Positions 54,997 to 63,636 of a stretch of 64,000 nt of DNA are shown in pieces (the stretch's first letter is position 1; each line of letters begins with the position of its first letter). The notes beneath the pieces are model-generated. The model did not search any database. It had not been told where the DNA came from and was given only the letters and a program-made list of their open reading frames with translations. The stretch is from Caldimicrobium sp. GTDB taxonomy: Bacteria; Desulfobacterota; Thermodesulfobacteria; Thermodesulfobacteriales; Thermodesulfobacteriaceae. Position numbers and translations under genes: made by a program. The DNA lies in the NCBI GenBank assembly GCA_025060015.1, contig JANXDB010000054.1, positions 20,924 to 84,923 of the forward strand, read 5' to 3'.

Positions 54997-55479
54997 CTAT
55001 TCTTCTAGTAACAGAGAGAGTTTTACCTCTATTTCCTCCTCTGAGCATCCCTCACAAAAGGCCAACTCTTTGATCAGCAGTTCCTTTGCTCTCTCGTAAA
55101 TTTTTCTCTCACCATAAGAAAGAGGCTTTCTTTTAGCTATCTCATGGAGCTCTCTTATCAATCTTGCTAACAAACATATATCACCACTTTTGAGTCTCTC
55201 GTTGTATTCTCTGTATCTCTTGTTCCAGTTACCGTTAGGAAGAGTAACTTCCTTTTCTGAGAGTATACTATAAACCTTCTTTGCCTCTTTTGGCTCTATT
55301 ATTGGCCTTAAGCCCACCTTTTGAACAGAGTCAACGGGAATGTAAAACTGAGTTTCACTGTCTAAAAGCTTGAAAATATAAGTTTTTATAGATGAGCCTT
55401 CAATAACCTTTTCATCGATGGCTAGGATCTTTCCAAGACCGCAGCCTGGGTATACTACTATATCTCCTATTTTAAACAT
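54997..55479 (-). CDS. carD: CarD-family transcription regulator
   Basis: 160 residues. CarD N-terminal RNAP-interacting domain (FKIGDIVVYPGCGLGKI) and the helical DNA-contacting C-terminus (NGNWNKRYREYNERLKSGD, ERKIYERAKELL). It stabilises open complexes. It lies 52 bases behind the cytochrome gene on the same strand. Confidence 0.93.
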   Translation of the reverse strand: MFKIGDIVVYPGCGLGKILAIDEKVIEGSSIKTYIFKLLDSETQFYIPVDSVQKVGLRPIIEPKEAKKVYSILSEKEVTLPNGNWNKRYREYNERLKSGDICLLARLIRELHEIAKRKPLSYGERKIYERAKELLIKELAFCEGCSEEEIEVKLSLLLEE

Positions 55480-55531
55480 CTCTGATCCACCACATAAATT
55501 TTATCACCATTAGGAAAAAATAAAAGGCATC

Positions 55532-57238
55532 TTAAAAGGGAACTTTGGGACAGTTTTGTCTATTACGCCAGTTCTTAAATATTCTGTCATTTCCCTGATG
55601 ACAGCTTAGACAGAAACCAACTCTTAGTATTCTCTCGATTTCTCCTTTATCGAAACCACGCATATTAGCCCTGTTAAATTTAACCTTGCTGTTTCCATGG
55701 AGGTCAACAATCTGAGATAACCTAATATTAACTCCTTCAAAAGGTGCCTCCAGAGGCTCAAAGTCAACTTTTCCCTGATTAAAGGTTATCTTTCCAAATC
55801 CTAATCCTATGACTTTAGGATCCTGATGACAATCTTTACAGGATCTTGACTTTTTCTGGGTGGAATGCGGTTCCATGTGCGCCCAGGTAATACTGGTTAT
55901 CTTTTTCTTAGGTTTACCCTTCTCATCGAGAAGGGTGATGAAATCCTGTCAGCCAGGAGTAACAGGCACAATCTTATCTTTTTTCACCGCAAGCACCGGC
56001 TTTAACAGTTCTCTATAACTCTCATACTCTTCCCATAGGCCCCTTGTTTCCATCACTTTGATCTTATCAAGGTGTCTCTCCTTGGGATCGTATCTCACAT
56101 GGCAACCCATACACTGGGGCATATGGTGAGCATGACAGGCAGAGCAGGATAGCCTCCGGTGATAGTCTCTATCACAATCCTTAGCTGGTCCTTTTACGAG
56201 ATGTAACTTCCCTGTAAATTTTCCCTTTAAGTAGAGATTTCCGTTAATAAACTTTAAATTTGTAAGGACCCTACCTTTGTCAGTCTTCAAAAGCCTTTGA
56301 TGACAGGTCTCACACCTTACCTCTAAAGCCTCCTCAATATTTTTATAAAAATTACCATCACCCATGATCTCTTCTCTAATATGACAGTCAGTGCAATGTA
56401 AACCTGCTTTATGATGAACATCGGACTCAATCTTTATAAGCTCTCTTCCGTCAACCCACTTCAAATCATAGATCCCTCCTTGAGAGGTCTCGTATAGCCC
56501 TTGATAAGTAAAACCAATTCTTCCACTTCTGTTATGACATCTAACACATCTCTCAAGGGGTACCTCTTTTTCGAGTTTAGGATGAAGTCTCTTTTTTCTT
56601 TGATCTTCAGTGAACTCTGCTAAATGACAGGCAGAACAGCCTCCACCCTTTTCTCCCACAAAACCCCGGATCTTCCCTTTCTCCAAGTAAAGATGACAGG
56701 AGCCGCAAAGCTTTCGATAGTAATCCAAGGCATAGCTACCCTTGAAAGAGGCCTCTCCCTTTAGCAGATCTGCTACACCTAAGTGAGGCGTAGCTTTTAA
56801 AAGACCATCTTCTCCGAAGACAAAAAGGAGCCTACTTATGATGCCATGATTGGTGGCCATAAGGGAATTCCGCACTTTTTTTATATCCTGAGGATGACAA
56901 TTTGGCTGGCCACAGGTCTTTTCAATTACCCTCAGATCTGCGGGATTTTTAACCAGGCCTCTATGGGCTTGTACTTTAGTTGAGGCAAGAGGGTTTCCCA
57001 AATGACACCCTGAACAACCAAGCATCTCAACACCATGGCTTTTCTCTTGAATCTTCTCCTCATGACAGAGCAAACATAATTCAGGCTTTCCCGTGGTTAA
57101 AAGAGGAATACCCTTGCCACTTCCTACCCTTTTACTATTTTCCTTAGGAATTATTATTATGGATAGAACAAAGGCAGTTAGAAAACCAAGAGCAAGGGAA
57201 ATTAAAGTCCTTTTCAGCACCCTTTTAGTATATCCCAA
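55532..57238 (-). CDS. membrane-anchored dodecahaem cytochrome c, selenocysteine at in-frame TGA
   Basis: Read as one 568-residue protein with Sec430 at the TGA 55951-55949. Start TTG at 57238 with GAGGGG six bases upstream. An N-terminal helix (about 11-31) anchors it; the rest would be periplasmic. Before the TGA there are ten haem sites (Cys55, 75, 109, 178, 201, 231, 282, 309, 365, 376; the third is CX4CH), after it CKDCH and CLSCH. The frame after the TGA runs 138 codons without a stop, and a SECIS-like hairpin follows. Read without recoding, it would be a 429-residue decahaem protein plus a start-poor 114-residue fragment. Likely role: electron transfer. Confidence 0.82.
55916..55936 (-). 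promoter_or_regulatory. bacterial SECIS-type hairpin
   Basis: In the mRNA, twelve bases after the UGA, ACCCUUCUC pairs perfectly with GAGAAGGGU around a GAU loop. The first loop base is G, and the loop lies 21 bases from the UGA. Both fit the described bacterial SECIS rules (G in the first two loop bases, about 16-37 bases from UGA). Confidence 0.75.
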
Positions 57239-57259
57239 AATTAACCCCTCAGGGAGGGT

Positions 57260-58837
57260 ATGGAGAGAAATTATCTAAGCTTTGAAAGGAATACCATCAG
57301 AAAAAAATGGAGGGGCAGACTTCCCATAGCCCTCATATTTCCTAACACCTATCCCCTTGGTATGGCCAATTTAGGGTTTCTTTCTCTATATGAGAGTTTA
57401 AATAGCTATAAAGAGATAGTCTGTGAAAGGTTCTTTTTTGAGTCTTCACCCGAGGCTAGGTCCTTGGAGAGCAAAACGCCTCTTGAAGAGTTTCCAATTA
57501 TTCTCTTTTCTGTTCCCTTTGAGGGTGATTTTGTCAATATCCTCAGCATTCTTCTCAAGGGAAAAATACCATTGAATCCTATAGAAAGAGCGCAAACGGT
57601 GATAGGTGGAGGGGTGGCTCTATGGTCAAATCCTGAACCACTAAGCCTCTTTTTTGATGGTTTTCTTTTGGGCGAGTGGGAAGCTATTGAAGAGAAAGCT
57701 ATACCTCTTTTTTTAGAGTTTGCAGTGAATAAAAAAAAGCTCCTTGAAGCTCTAAATTTCCTTGATTTCTTCTACTCACCTTTCCACTTTGGAAAAAGGA
57801 GAGTAAAACTTGCTAAGGCTGATCCACTGAAAAAACCACTCTTATCAAAGATCACAAGCTCAAAGGCGGAGTTTGGTGGAAGCTATCTCATGGAGGTATC
57901 TCGGGGCTGTGGGAGAGGATGCAGATTTTGCCTTGCTGGGTTCATCTACCGACCTCCTCGAGGCTATTCCACCGAAGTCCTGCTTGAAAGGGCAGAGGAG
58001 ATTCCCCTGGGCTCTAAGGTTGGCCTGATCGGACTTGAATTTGTGGACAGGGAAGAGATATGGAAGTTAGGAGAGTTTCTCCTCCAAAGGGACGTTACCC
58101 TGACCTTTTCATCACTTAGAGTCGATGCCCTAAGGGAAGACTTTCTAAGACTTTTAAGGAAAACAAAAAGCATTGCCCTTGCCCCAGAGGTTACCACTAC
58201 CAGACTGAAAAACCTAATTAACAAGAGAGTAGAAGAGGGGGAGATAATCAGAACTTTAGAGAGTCTTAGGGAAAGTGGCATTAGCAAGGTAAAATTCTAC
58301 TTCATCTTCGGTCTTCCTGAGGAGACCGAGGAGGATCTGCGCCATCTTGCTACCTTTATAAAGAGCCTTTTAAATCGAAGCCTGCCCTATCAGTTCAGCT
58401 TTTCCTTTGCGCCCTTTGTTCCAAAACCACATACCCCCCTTCAATGGGCACCTTTTGAGGGAGAAAAGACCCTTGAGGGAAAGATCTCTCTTCTTAGGAG
58501 AGAACTAAAGGGCATAAAAAATGTGAAAATTGACTCACCTTGGGAGGCCTTAAAACAAGCCCTATTTGCCAGAGGTGATGCCTCCTTGGGCACATTCATT
58601 CTAAAACTAGCTCATGGTGAAGCCCTCAAAAGAGTCCTAGGGGAGATCCCTCAAGTGGAACGGATTTTAAGACCTCCTGTCGAAAAGGACTTTGCCTTCC
58701 CCTGGGATTTCATTGACACTGGTGTCTCCAAGGATTACCTTTTCAGAGAGTGGCTAAGGGCCCTTGAAGGAAAAACGACCCCACCCTGTAATAGGCAAAT
58801 ATGTAAGGCCTGTGGGGCTTGCAAGATAAGCTATTGA
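57260..58837 (+). CDS. radical SAM protein (B12-binding-like N-terminus, TIGR03960-like)
   Basis: 525 residues. The N-terminus (about 1-190) resembles the B12-binding-type domain (ALIFPNTYPLGMANLGF, VIGGGVALWSNPEP), and the radical SAM core begins at SRGCGRGCRFCLAGF (CxxxCxxC). The C-terminus has a cysteine cluster CNRQICKACGAC, as in the YgiQ/TIGR03960 type. The substrate is unknown. GGGAGGGT lies close to the ATG. It is divergent from the cytochrome gene by 21 bases. Confidence 0.82.
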   Translation: MERNYLSFERNTIRKKWRGRLPIALIFPNTYPLGMANLGFLSLYESLNSYKEIVCERFFFESSPEARSLESKTPLEEFPIILFSVPFEGDFVNILSILLKGKIPLNPIERAQTVIGGGVALWSNPEPLSLFFDGFLLGEWEAIEEKAIPLFLEFAVNKKKLLEALNFLDFFYSPFHFGKRRVKLAKADPLKKPLLSKITSSKAEFGGSYLMEVSRGCGRGCRFCLAGFIYRPPRGYSTEVLLERAEEIPLGSKVGLIGLEFVDREEIWKLGEFLLQRDVTLTFSSLRVDALREDFLRLLRKTKSIALAPEVTTTRLKNLINKRVEEGEIIRTLESLRESGISKVKFYFIFGLPEETEEDLRHLATFIKSLLNRSLPYQFSFSFAPFVPKPHTPLQWAPFEGEKTLEGKISLLRRELKGIKNVKIDSPWEALKQALFARGDASLGTFILKLAHGEALKRVLGEIPQVERILRPPVEKDFAFPWDFIDTGVSKDYLFREWLRALEGKTTPPCNRQICKACGACKISY

Positions 58838-58862
58838 AATTTTCCCAAGCGAGGACTATACT
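58834..58862 (+). promoter_or_regulatory. promoter of ssb (leaderless type)
   Basis: -35 TTGAAA (58834-58839), 17-base spacer, -10 TATACT (58857-58862), then seven bases to the ATG. It starts inside the stop region of the radical SAM gene. Confidence 0.6.
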
Positions 58863-58869
58863 AGTAAAC

Positions 58870-59295
58870 ATGAGCGTTAACAAAGTGATCCTCTTAGGAA
58901 GATTAGGAGCTGATCCTGAGATAAGGTATACCCTTGATGGCAAGCCTGTTGCTGTCTTTAGAATTGCCACCAATGAAGTGATTACCAAAAACAACGAAAG
59001 GGAGACCCTAACAGAGTGGCATCGTTTAGTTGCCTTTGGAAGACTTGCCGAGATCTGCGGAGAATACCTCTCAAAGGGAACGAGGGTTTACGTTGAAGGT
59101 AAGCTTAAAACGAGAAAATTTGAGGACAAACAGGGGCAAACTCGTTTTGTCACAGAGATATGGGTTCAAAATCTACAGATACTTGATAGAAAAGGCGAAG
59201 AAATGCCGCAAGAGGGTAAAAAGCCCTCTAAAGAGGAAGTGTTCGATCTCTCTGAAGCGATTCCTGATATCTCCGATGAAGATATTCCCTTTTAG
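58870..59295 (+). CDS. ssb: single-stranded DNA-binding protein
   Basis: 141 residues: OB fold MSVNKVILLGRLGADPEIRYT, FRIATNE, LTEWHRLVAFGRLAEICGEYLSKG, and an acidic C-terminal tail ending DISDEDIPF, the partner-binding tip. The ATG at 58870 is the family start; the frame also extends back into the radical SAM gene. Normally linked to rpsF-rpsR, it is separate here. Confidence 0.96.
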   Translation: MSVNKVILLGRLGADPEIRYTLDGKPVAVFRIATNEVITKNNERETLTEWHRLVAFGRLAEICGEYLSKGTRVYVEGKLKTRKFEDKQGQTRFVTEIWVQNLQILDRKGEEMPQEGKKPSKEEVFDLSEAIPDISDEDIPF

Positions 59296-59310
59296 CTTTA
59301 GGTTTTCAGG

Positions 59311-60498
59311 TCAGACACTCTTTAACTTTAGTTCAGTCGCAATCTCAAGCATTTTTTCCAGCTTCTGAATTAAAAGCCCTATCTGACCTAAAACCTCATA
59401 AATCCTCTCTTTCTCATTGGGAATTTCTGTGTATAACAACTGATATCTTTTTCCCCCTCGAAGTTTAGCCTCTAAGTGGAAGATGACTGTCCCGGTTCTC
59501 TTGGAAAGTTGGTCTCTAATCTCTAAAGCCACAACTTCCGATAAAAGAAGGGTTTTTTTGAAAAAGGGTTTGCAAATGATTAGGCGATTATGAATTCTAT
59601 CAACTATGGTTGACATGGGGCTTAATAGGTTTCGAGTTTGATGTAGGATGAAAGCGTACATCAAAAGAACCACTACAAATAAAAAGGGCTTGCCTGGTTC
59701 ATTAGTAAAGGAGATAAACACCAATATTACAGGAAAGACTATGAAAACCCCAATCAACCTCATAATATCCCAAAAATTGGGATTTTTCCTGAAAACAATC
59801 TTCATCGGACCTTGTTCTTCGATTCTTACCTGAGGAATTTTTAGATCTAAGAGATAATAGGTGTCATCTTTCTCTAATATCAGCTCTTGAGTCTCTGTGG
59901 GATATCTTGCCTCTTCGGAAAACTCCCTTTGAAAAACTAAATGAAGGCCAGAGGGTAATTCTCTGGCAGAGTATGCCTTTAAATTCAAGATCTGTGCTAA
60001 ATTTAGAAAAATTCTTGCTAATTTCTCCTTCGACTCAACTAAATCCATGGAAAATGGAAGTTTCATGACTCTCTGATTCTTCCTCTCAAGGCACATTATG
60101 GTGGCATTTTTGCCTTTAAAATTATATGTTTGTATATGGAGTCCCTTGATTTCTTCGGCAGGAATAAGGTGTCTTTTTCTTCGAAAGAAGTTTTCAACAA
60201 AGCTCACTTCCAAAAGATTTTCTTGTCTAACTGCTCTGATCATGTAAACTCTTGAAGGAGAAAAAAGGATAACCAAACTGAATATCAAGATTGTTACTAA
60301 GACAAACAGAGTTAACCAGAGCAAAAGATTTTCTCTGGTTGGAGCTATCTTCCATAAAAGGAATATAAAGATTGGAACCTCAATCAATACCAGTAGAAAT
60401 ATAATTAAGATAAAAGAGACATCCCTTTTAGAGCGTATCTCCCTTGCCTTTAAGTTGAATTCCTCACCAGGGATATAAACCTCAAGGGAGAGATGCAT
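59311..60498 (-). CDS. unknown membrane protein with two PH-like regions
   Basis: 395 residues, no family recognised. There are two pairs of membrane helices (about residues 28-50 and 60-80; 245-268 and 272-290). Each pair is followed by a beta-rich soluble region (VYMIRAVRQENLLEVSFVENFFRRKRHLIP, and IVDRIHNRLIICKPFFKKTLLLSEVVALEI), like a duplicated bPH-type module. It is last in the Usp-ccsA-hemA run, nine bases after hemA, so a role linked to haem/cytochrome biogenesis is conceivable but not shown. Confidence 0.7.
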   Translation of the reverse strand: MHLSLEVYIPGEEFNLKAREIRSKRDVSFILIIFLLVLIEVPIFIFLLWKIAPTRENLLLWLTLFVLVTILIFSLVILFSPSRVYMIRAVRQENLLEVSFVENFFRRKRHLIPAEEIKGLHIQTYNFKGKNATIMCLERKNQRVMKLPFSMDLVESKEKLARIFLNLAQILNLKAYSARELPSGLHLVFQREFSEEARYPTETQELILEKDDTYYLLDLKIPQVRIEEQGPMKIVFRKNPNFWDIMRLIGVFIVFPVILVFISFTNEPGKPFLFVVVLLMYAFILHQTRNLLSPMSTIVDRIHNRLIICKPFFKKTLLLSEVVALEIRDQLSKRTGTVIFHLEAKLRGGKRYQLLYTEIPNEKERIYEVLGQIGLLIQKLEKMLEIATELKLKSV

Positions 60499-60507
60499 TT
60501 AAGATAA

Positions 60508-61896
60508 TTATTGAAAGATTTTTTTATTTCTAAAGAAAAAGTCTTCCTTTTCAGCGAGGTTTTCCGTTGGAGAGCTATTTAAGTCCTCTTCCAAAATCTC
60601 CTCTTCCCAATCTCTTAACTCATCTAACTGGTAGATCTCTCTGATTAAGTTGATGGCCAATCTCCCTTCCTCATGATAGCCACCTTTTAGAAATTTGATT
60701 GGATAGTATAGCATTTTTTGAACCAAGGACTTAGTAAGGATATCCAAGGATTCTATTTCATCCTCCGAGAGATTTTTAAGTTTTTTGAGAGTTTTAGCAA
60801 GCTCCTTTTTTCTAATGATCTCAGCCCTTTCGGTCAATCTCTTGATAGTGGGATGCAAGCTGAGCTCTGAGAGCCATTTCTTCATTTTAAGGACTTCCTC
60901 TTCAACGATTGCCCTTGCCCTGAGAGCCTCCTTTTGTCTGTTCTTGAAGTTTTCCTCAACCACACTCTTTAGATCATCTATGTCGAAAAGATAGATATTT
61001 TCCAGCTCATTAACCGATGGCTCCACATCCCTTGGCACTGCAATGTCTATTATGAAAAGGGGTCTATATTTTCTTGCCTTAAGTAAGGAGGATAGAAGGG
61101 CCTTTGTAATTAGGAAACCTGGAGCTCCTGTTGAGGAGATTATTATATCTGCCTGAATTATGACCTCTGGTAAAGCCTCTAAAGAATAGGCCTTTCCTCG
61201 AAAACGACTACAGAGCTCTACAGCTTTAGAGAGGGTTCTATTGGCAATAAGGATCTCCGAAGCTCCAAAGGAAAGTAAATGTTGGCAGGCAAGTTCTGCC
61301 ATTTCCCCTGCACCGATTAAGAGTACCTTCTTATCTTTTAAGGATCCAAGTATTTTCTTTGCTAGCTGAGTTGCGGCATAGCTGACGGATACTGCTCCTC
61401 CACCGATACCAGTCTCTGTGCGCACCTTTTTTGCGACAAAAAAGGCTCGGTGAAGAAGCTTATTGAGAACTATCCCCGAGGTCTTTAGATCTAATGCCCT
61501 TTTAAAAGCCTCCTTCATCTGACCAAGGATCTGAGGCTCTCCGAGAACCATTGAATCTAAACCACAGGCAACTAAAAAGAGATGCCTAATCACTTCCTCA
61601 TCCTCAAGGAAATAGCTCCAAGGTCTGAAAGTATCAAGGGTGAGTCCCACCTCATTCTCTAAAAAACTGGAAAAACCTCTTAAGATCTCATTTCTATCCT
61701 CTTCCCTATAAATGAAGGTAAACTCCACACGATTGCAGGTAGAGAGAAAAAAAGCCTCTTTAAAAGGAATGGAGTAGGCCTTAATCCTTTCCAAAGGATG
61801 GGTTTTGGCAGAGCTAAAGGAGAGCTTCTCTCTAATCTCCACAGGAGCAGTCTTATGATTCAGACCTACTAGCAAGAGGAAAAAATCAGTTTCCAT
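60508..61896 (-). CDS. hemA: glutamyl-tRNA reductase
   Basis: 462 residues. LVGLNHKTAPVEIREKLSF, the nucleophile Cys in LSTCNRVE, GLDSMVLGEPQILGQ and the NADPH domain motif LLIGAGEMAEL are all present. First step of C5-pathway tetrapyrrole synthesis. It overlaps ccsA by eleven bases; the ccsA-hemA order (HemX-like partner) is common. Confidence 0.95.
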   Translation of the reverse strand: METDFFLLLVGLNHKTAPVEIREKLSFSSAKTHPLERIKAYSIPFKEAFFLSTCNRVEFTFIYREEDRNEILRGFSSFLENEVGLTLDTFRPWSYFLEDEEVIRHLFLVACGLDSMVLGEPQILGQMKEAFKRALDLKTSGIVLNKLLHRAFFVAKKVRTETGIGGGAVSVSYAATQLAKKILGSLKDKKVLLIGAGEMAELACQHLLSFGASEILIANRTLSKAVELCSRFRGKAYSLEALPEVIIQADIIISSTGAPGFLITKALLSSLLKARKYRPLFIIDIAVPRDVEPSVNELENIYLFDIDDLKSVVEENFKNRQKEALRARAIVEEEVLKMKKWLSELSLHPTIKRLTERAEIIRKKELAKTLKKLKNLSEDEIESLDILTKSLVQKMLYYPIKFLKGGYHEEGRLAINLIREIYQLDELRDWEEEILEEDLNSSPTENLAEKEDFFFRNKKIFQ

Positions 61897-62713
61897 AGGT
61901 ATGGAACCCTTTGATGTAAAAATTTACAACAAAAAAGGTAAAAAACCAGAGAGTGCTTCCAAGTATGAACATGTAGGCTAATCTCTTTCCTCTCCATCCG
62001 ATAAGAATCCTCTGATGAAGCATGCCAGCATAGATCAACCAAAGAGAAAGTGTGATTACCTCTTTAGCAGACCATCTCCAGTAATCACCGAAGGCCATCT
62101 CACTCCAAATAGCGCCGCTGAGAATACCAAAAGTAAGGAAGAAAAATCCCTGATAGAGTGCCTTTTCCGAGATCCTCTCTAAGGAGTTAAGTGGTGGTAA
62201 CTTTCTAAAGAAATAGCCCAAGTGTTTTCTCTTAATCTCTCGTTCCTGCAGTAAATACATAACAGAACTCGTCAAACCAGTAAGCAAGAAAGCATGCGAC
62301 AGCAATGAGGAAATCACATGGAGAGGAAACCAGAGACTCTTTACATGAGATACGAAGGGTGAAATTGGAGCCTCCTGAAAGAAAAAATAACTTAAAATCA
62401 AAAATGAAATTGGTAGTGGAATAAGAAAGGTCCCCAACGTGTAAGCCTTTTCTTTTCCCAAGGAAAAATAAAAATAGGTGATCACTATTAAAAAGGAGAA
62501 GAGATTCAGAACATCCTTAAAAGTAAAGGAATTGAATTCATAGAGTTCTTTTAAGAAAAAAAAGAGGTATGAAAGATGGAAAAAAGCTCCGAGAGATAAA
62601 ATACCCTGTGAAAGCCTAAGAGCCTTTTTTTCAAGTGTTCTGAAATAGAAAATGAAACCTATCCAGGAGATAAAGTATGTGAAGACTACCAGATTGAGAA
62701 AAAGGGATTTCAT
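61886..62713 (-). CDS. ccsA: CcsA/HemX-like cytochrome c assembly protein
   Basis: 275 residues, about eight membrane helices. The conserved haem-handling motif appears as WSEMAFGDYWRWSAKEVITL, with conserved His residues in the loops and in the second-to-last helix (GMLHQRILIG). It belongs to the System II CcsA or HemX family; it may serve maturation of the multihaem cytochrome 5 kb to the left, but that is inference. It precedes hemA directly. Confidence 0.88.
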   Translation of the reverse strand: MKSLFLNLVVFTYFISWIGFIFYFRTLEKKALRLSQGILSLGAFFHLSYLFFFLKELYEFNSFTFKDVLNLFSFLIVITYFYFSLGKEKAYTLGTFLIPLPISFLILSYFFFQEAPISPFVSHVKSLWFPLHVISSLLSHAFLLTGLTSSVMYLLQEREIKRKHLGYFFRKLPPLNSLERISEKALYQGFFFLTFGILSGAIWSEMAFGDYWRWSAKEVITLSLWLIYAGMLHQRILIGWRGKRLAYMFILGSTLWFFTFFVVNFYIKGFHTYGN

Positions 62714-62727
62714 TTAAAGGTGTTTGG

Positions 62728-63144
62728 TTACTCCTCGGTAACTTTTTTTCTCACAATAAATACAGAGCAGGGAGCAAAGGAGACAACTTTAGCAGTTGTG
62801 CTTCCCAAAGTAAATCTCATTATATCAGGCCTGCTTCCTCTAGCTCCCATTATAAGGAGATCTGCCTCCTCCTTTCCCACAAATTTTAAAATTGCCTCTG
62901 AAACCGAATAGTCTTCAAGTAATGATGTTTTGGGGGAGACTTGGGGTAAGATACTCTGAGCTTCCTTCAAAAGGCCTTCTGCCTTGCTTTTAAGAGAGGC
63001 GATCTCCTCATTACTCATGTCATCCCTCTTGGCAACAACAGATATTACCACTAGCTCACCCTTTTCTTCTTCTAAAAACCTCTTCGCAAGTTTTAGCCCC
63101 TCCTTGGCATCCTCTGAACCATCATAGGCAACTACAATTTTCAT
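62728..63144 (-). CDS. universal stress protein, single domain
   Basis: 138 residues with the Usp ATP-binding signature GARGSRPDIMRFTLGSTTAKV (slightly altered spacing). ATG at 63144 with AGGAGGAGA upstream. It leads the ccsA-hemA run and has a consensus promoter at 63175-63204. The target is unknown. Confidence 0.9.
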   Translation of the reverse strand: MKIVVAYDGSEDAKEGLKLAKRFLEEEKGELVVISVVAKRDDMSNEEIASLKSKAEGLLKEAQSILPQVSPKTSLLEDYSVSEAILKFVGKEEADLLIMGARGSRPDIMRFTLGSTTAKVVSFAPCSVFIVRKKVTEE

Positions 63145-63174
63145 GGTCTCCTCCTGAATTGTAATCTGCAAATT

Positions 63175-63204
63175 ATTATACCTCAAGTTTTTCCATTATG
63201 TCAA
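63175..63204 (-). promoter_or_regulatory. strong promoter of the Usp-ccsA-hemA run
   Basis: Minus strand: perfect -35 TTGACA (63204-63199), 18-base spacer, perfect -10 TATAAT (63180-63175). The start is expected near 63168, with a leader of about 24 bases. Confidence 0.75.
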
Positions 63205-63636
63205 GTTTATGTATGAGTCCATAGGATTTTAGACTGAAAGGAATTCTCGTTAAATTTGTAACAAATTCACTCCAAAGGCGATACATTCCCAAGCCTTAAA
63301 CTTATTCCATAAGTCCCTCTCACTCCTGCTTGATCGTAGCACCACAGATACCAGAGAAGCTTCGATGGTAACTTCTCTGCTAAAGGAGTTGTGAAATTCG
63401 ATGACATTTAGTCAAAAGGCGCCTTCTTTTCCTTAAGATGTATCTTTGATTACTTAAAGTCTTTGTGGCATTCTTAAATCTTTGATGGGAGCATGAAGAT
63501 TCCACACTTACCTAGTTTCTCCTTTTTTCTCTAAGAGTCCTGCTTAAGATTGATTTAAGGCATATTTATAAAGGGATGAAGAGAACCCTTTGTTTAAAGG
63601 ATTAACTGGAGGGTGTTTTTTTTTGATTAGCTTTCA
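63205..63636. other. intergenic region with two inverted repeats, no gene
   Basis: About 430 bases with no supportable coding frame. CAGAGAAG (63352-63359) pairs with CTTCTCTG (63372-63379) across 12 bases, and a perfect AAGGCGCCTT palindrome lies near 63420. No function assigned. Confidence 0.4.

Noticed and set aside
55532..55876. Separate 114-residue gene with two CxxCH motifs starting at an ATG at 55876
   Set aside because: No ribosome site or signal peptide for a periplasmic haem protein; the frame is continuous with the cytochrome through the TGA, and the SECIS-like hairpin lies between.
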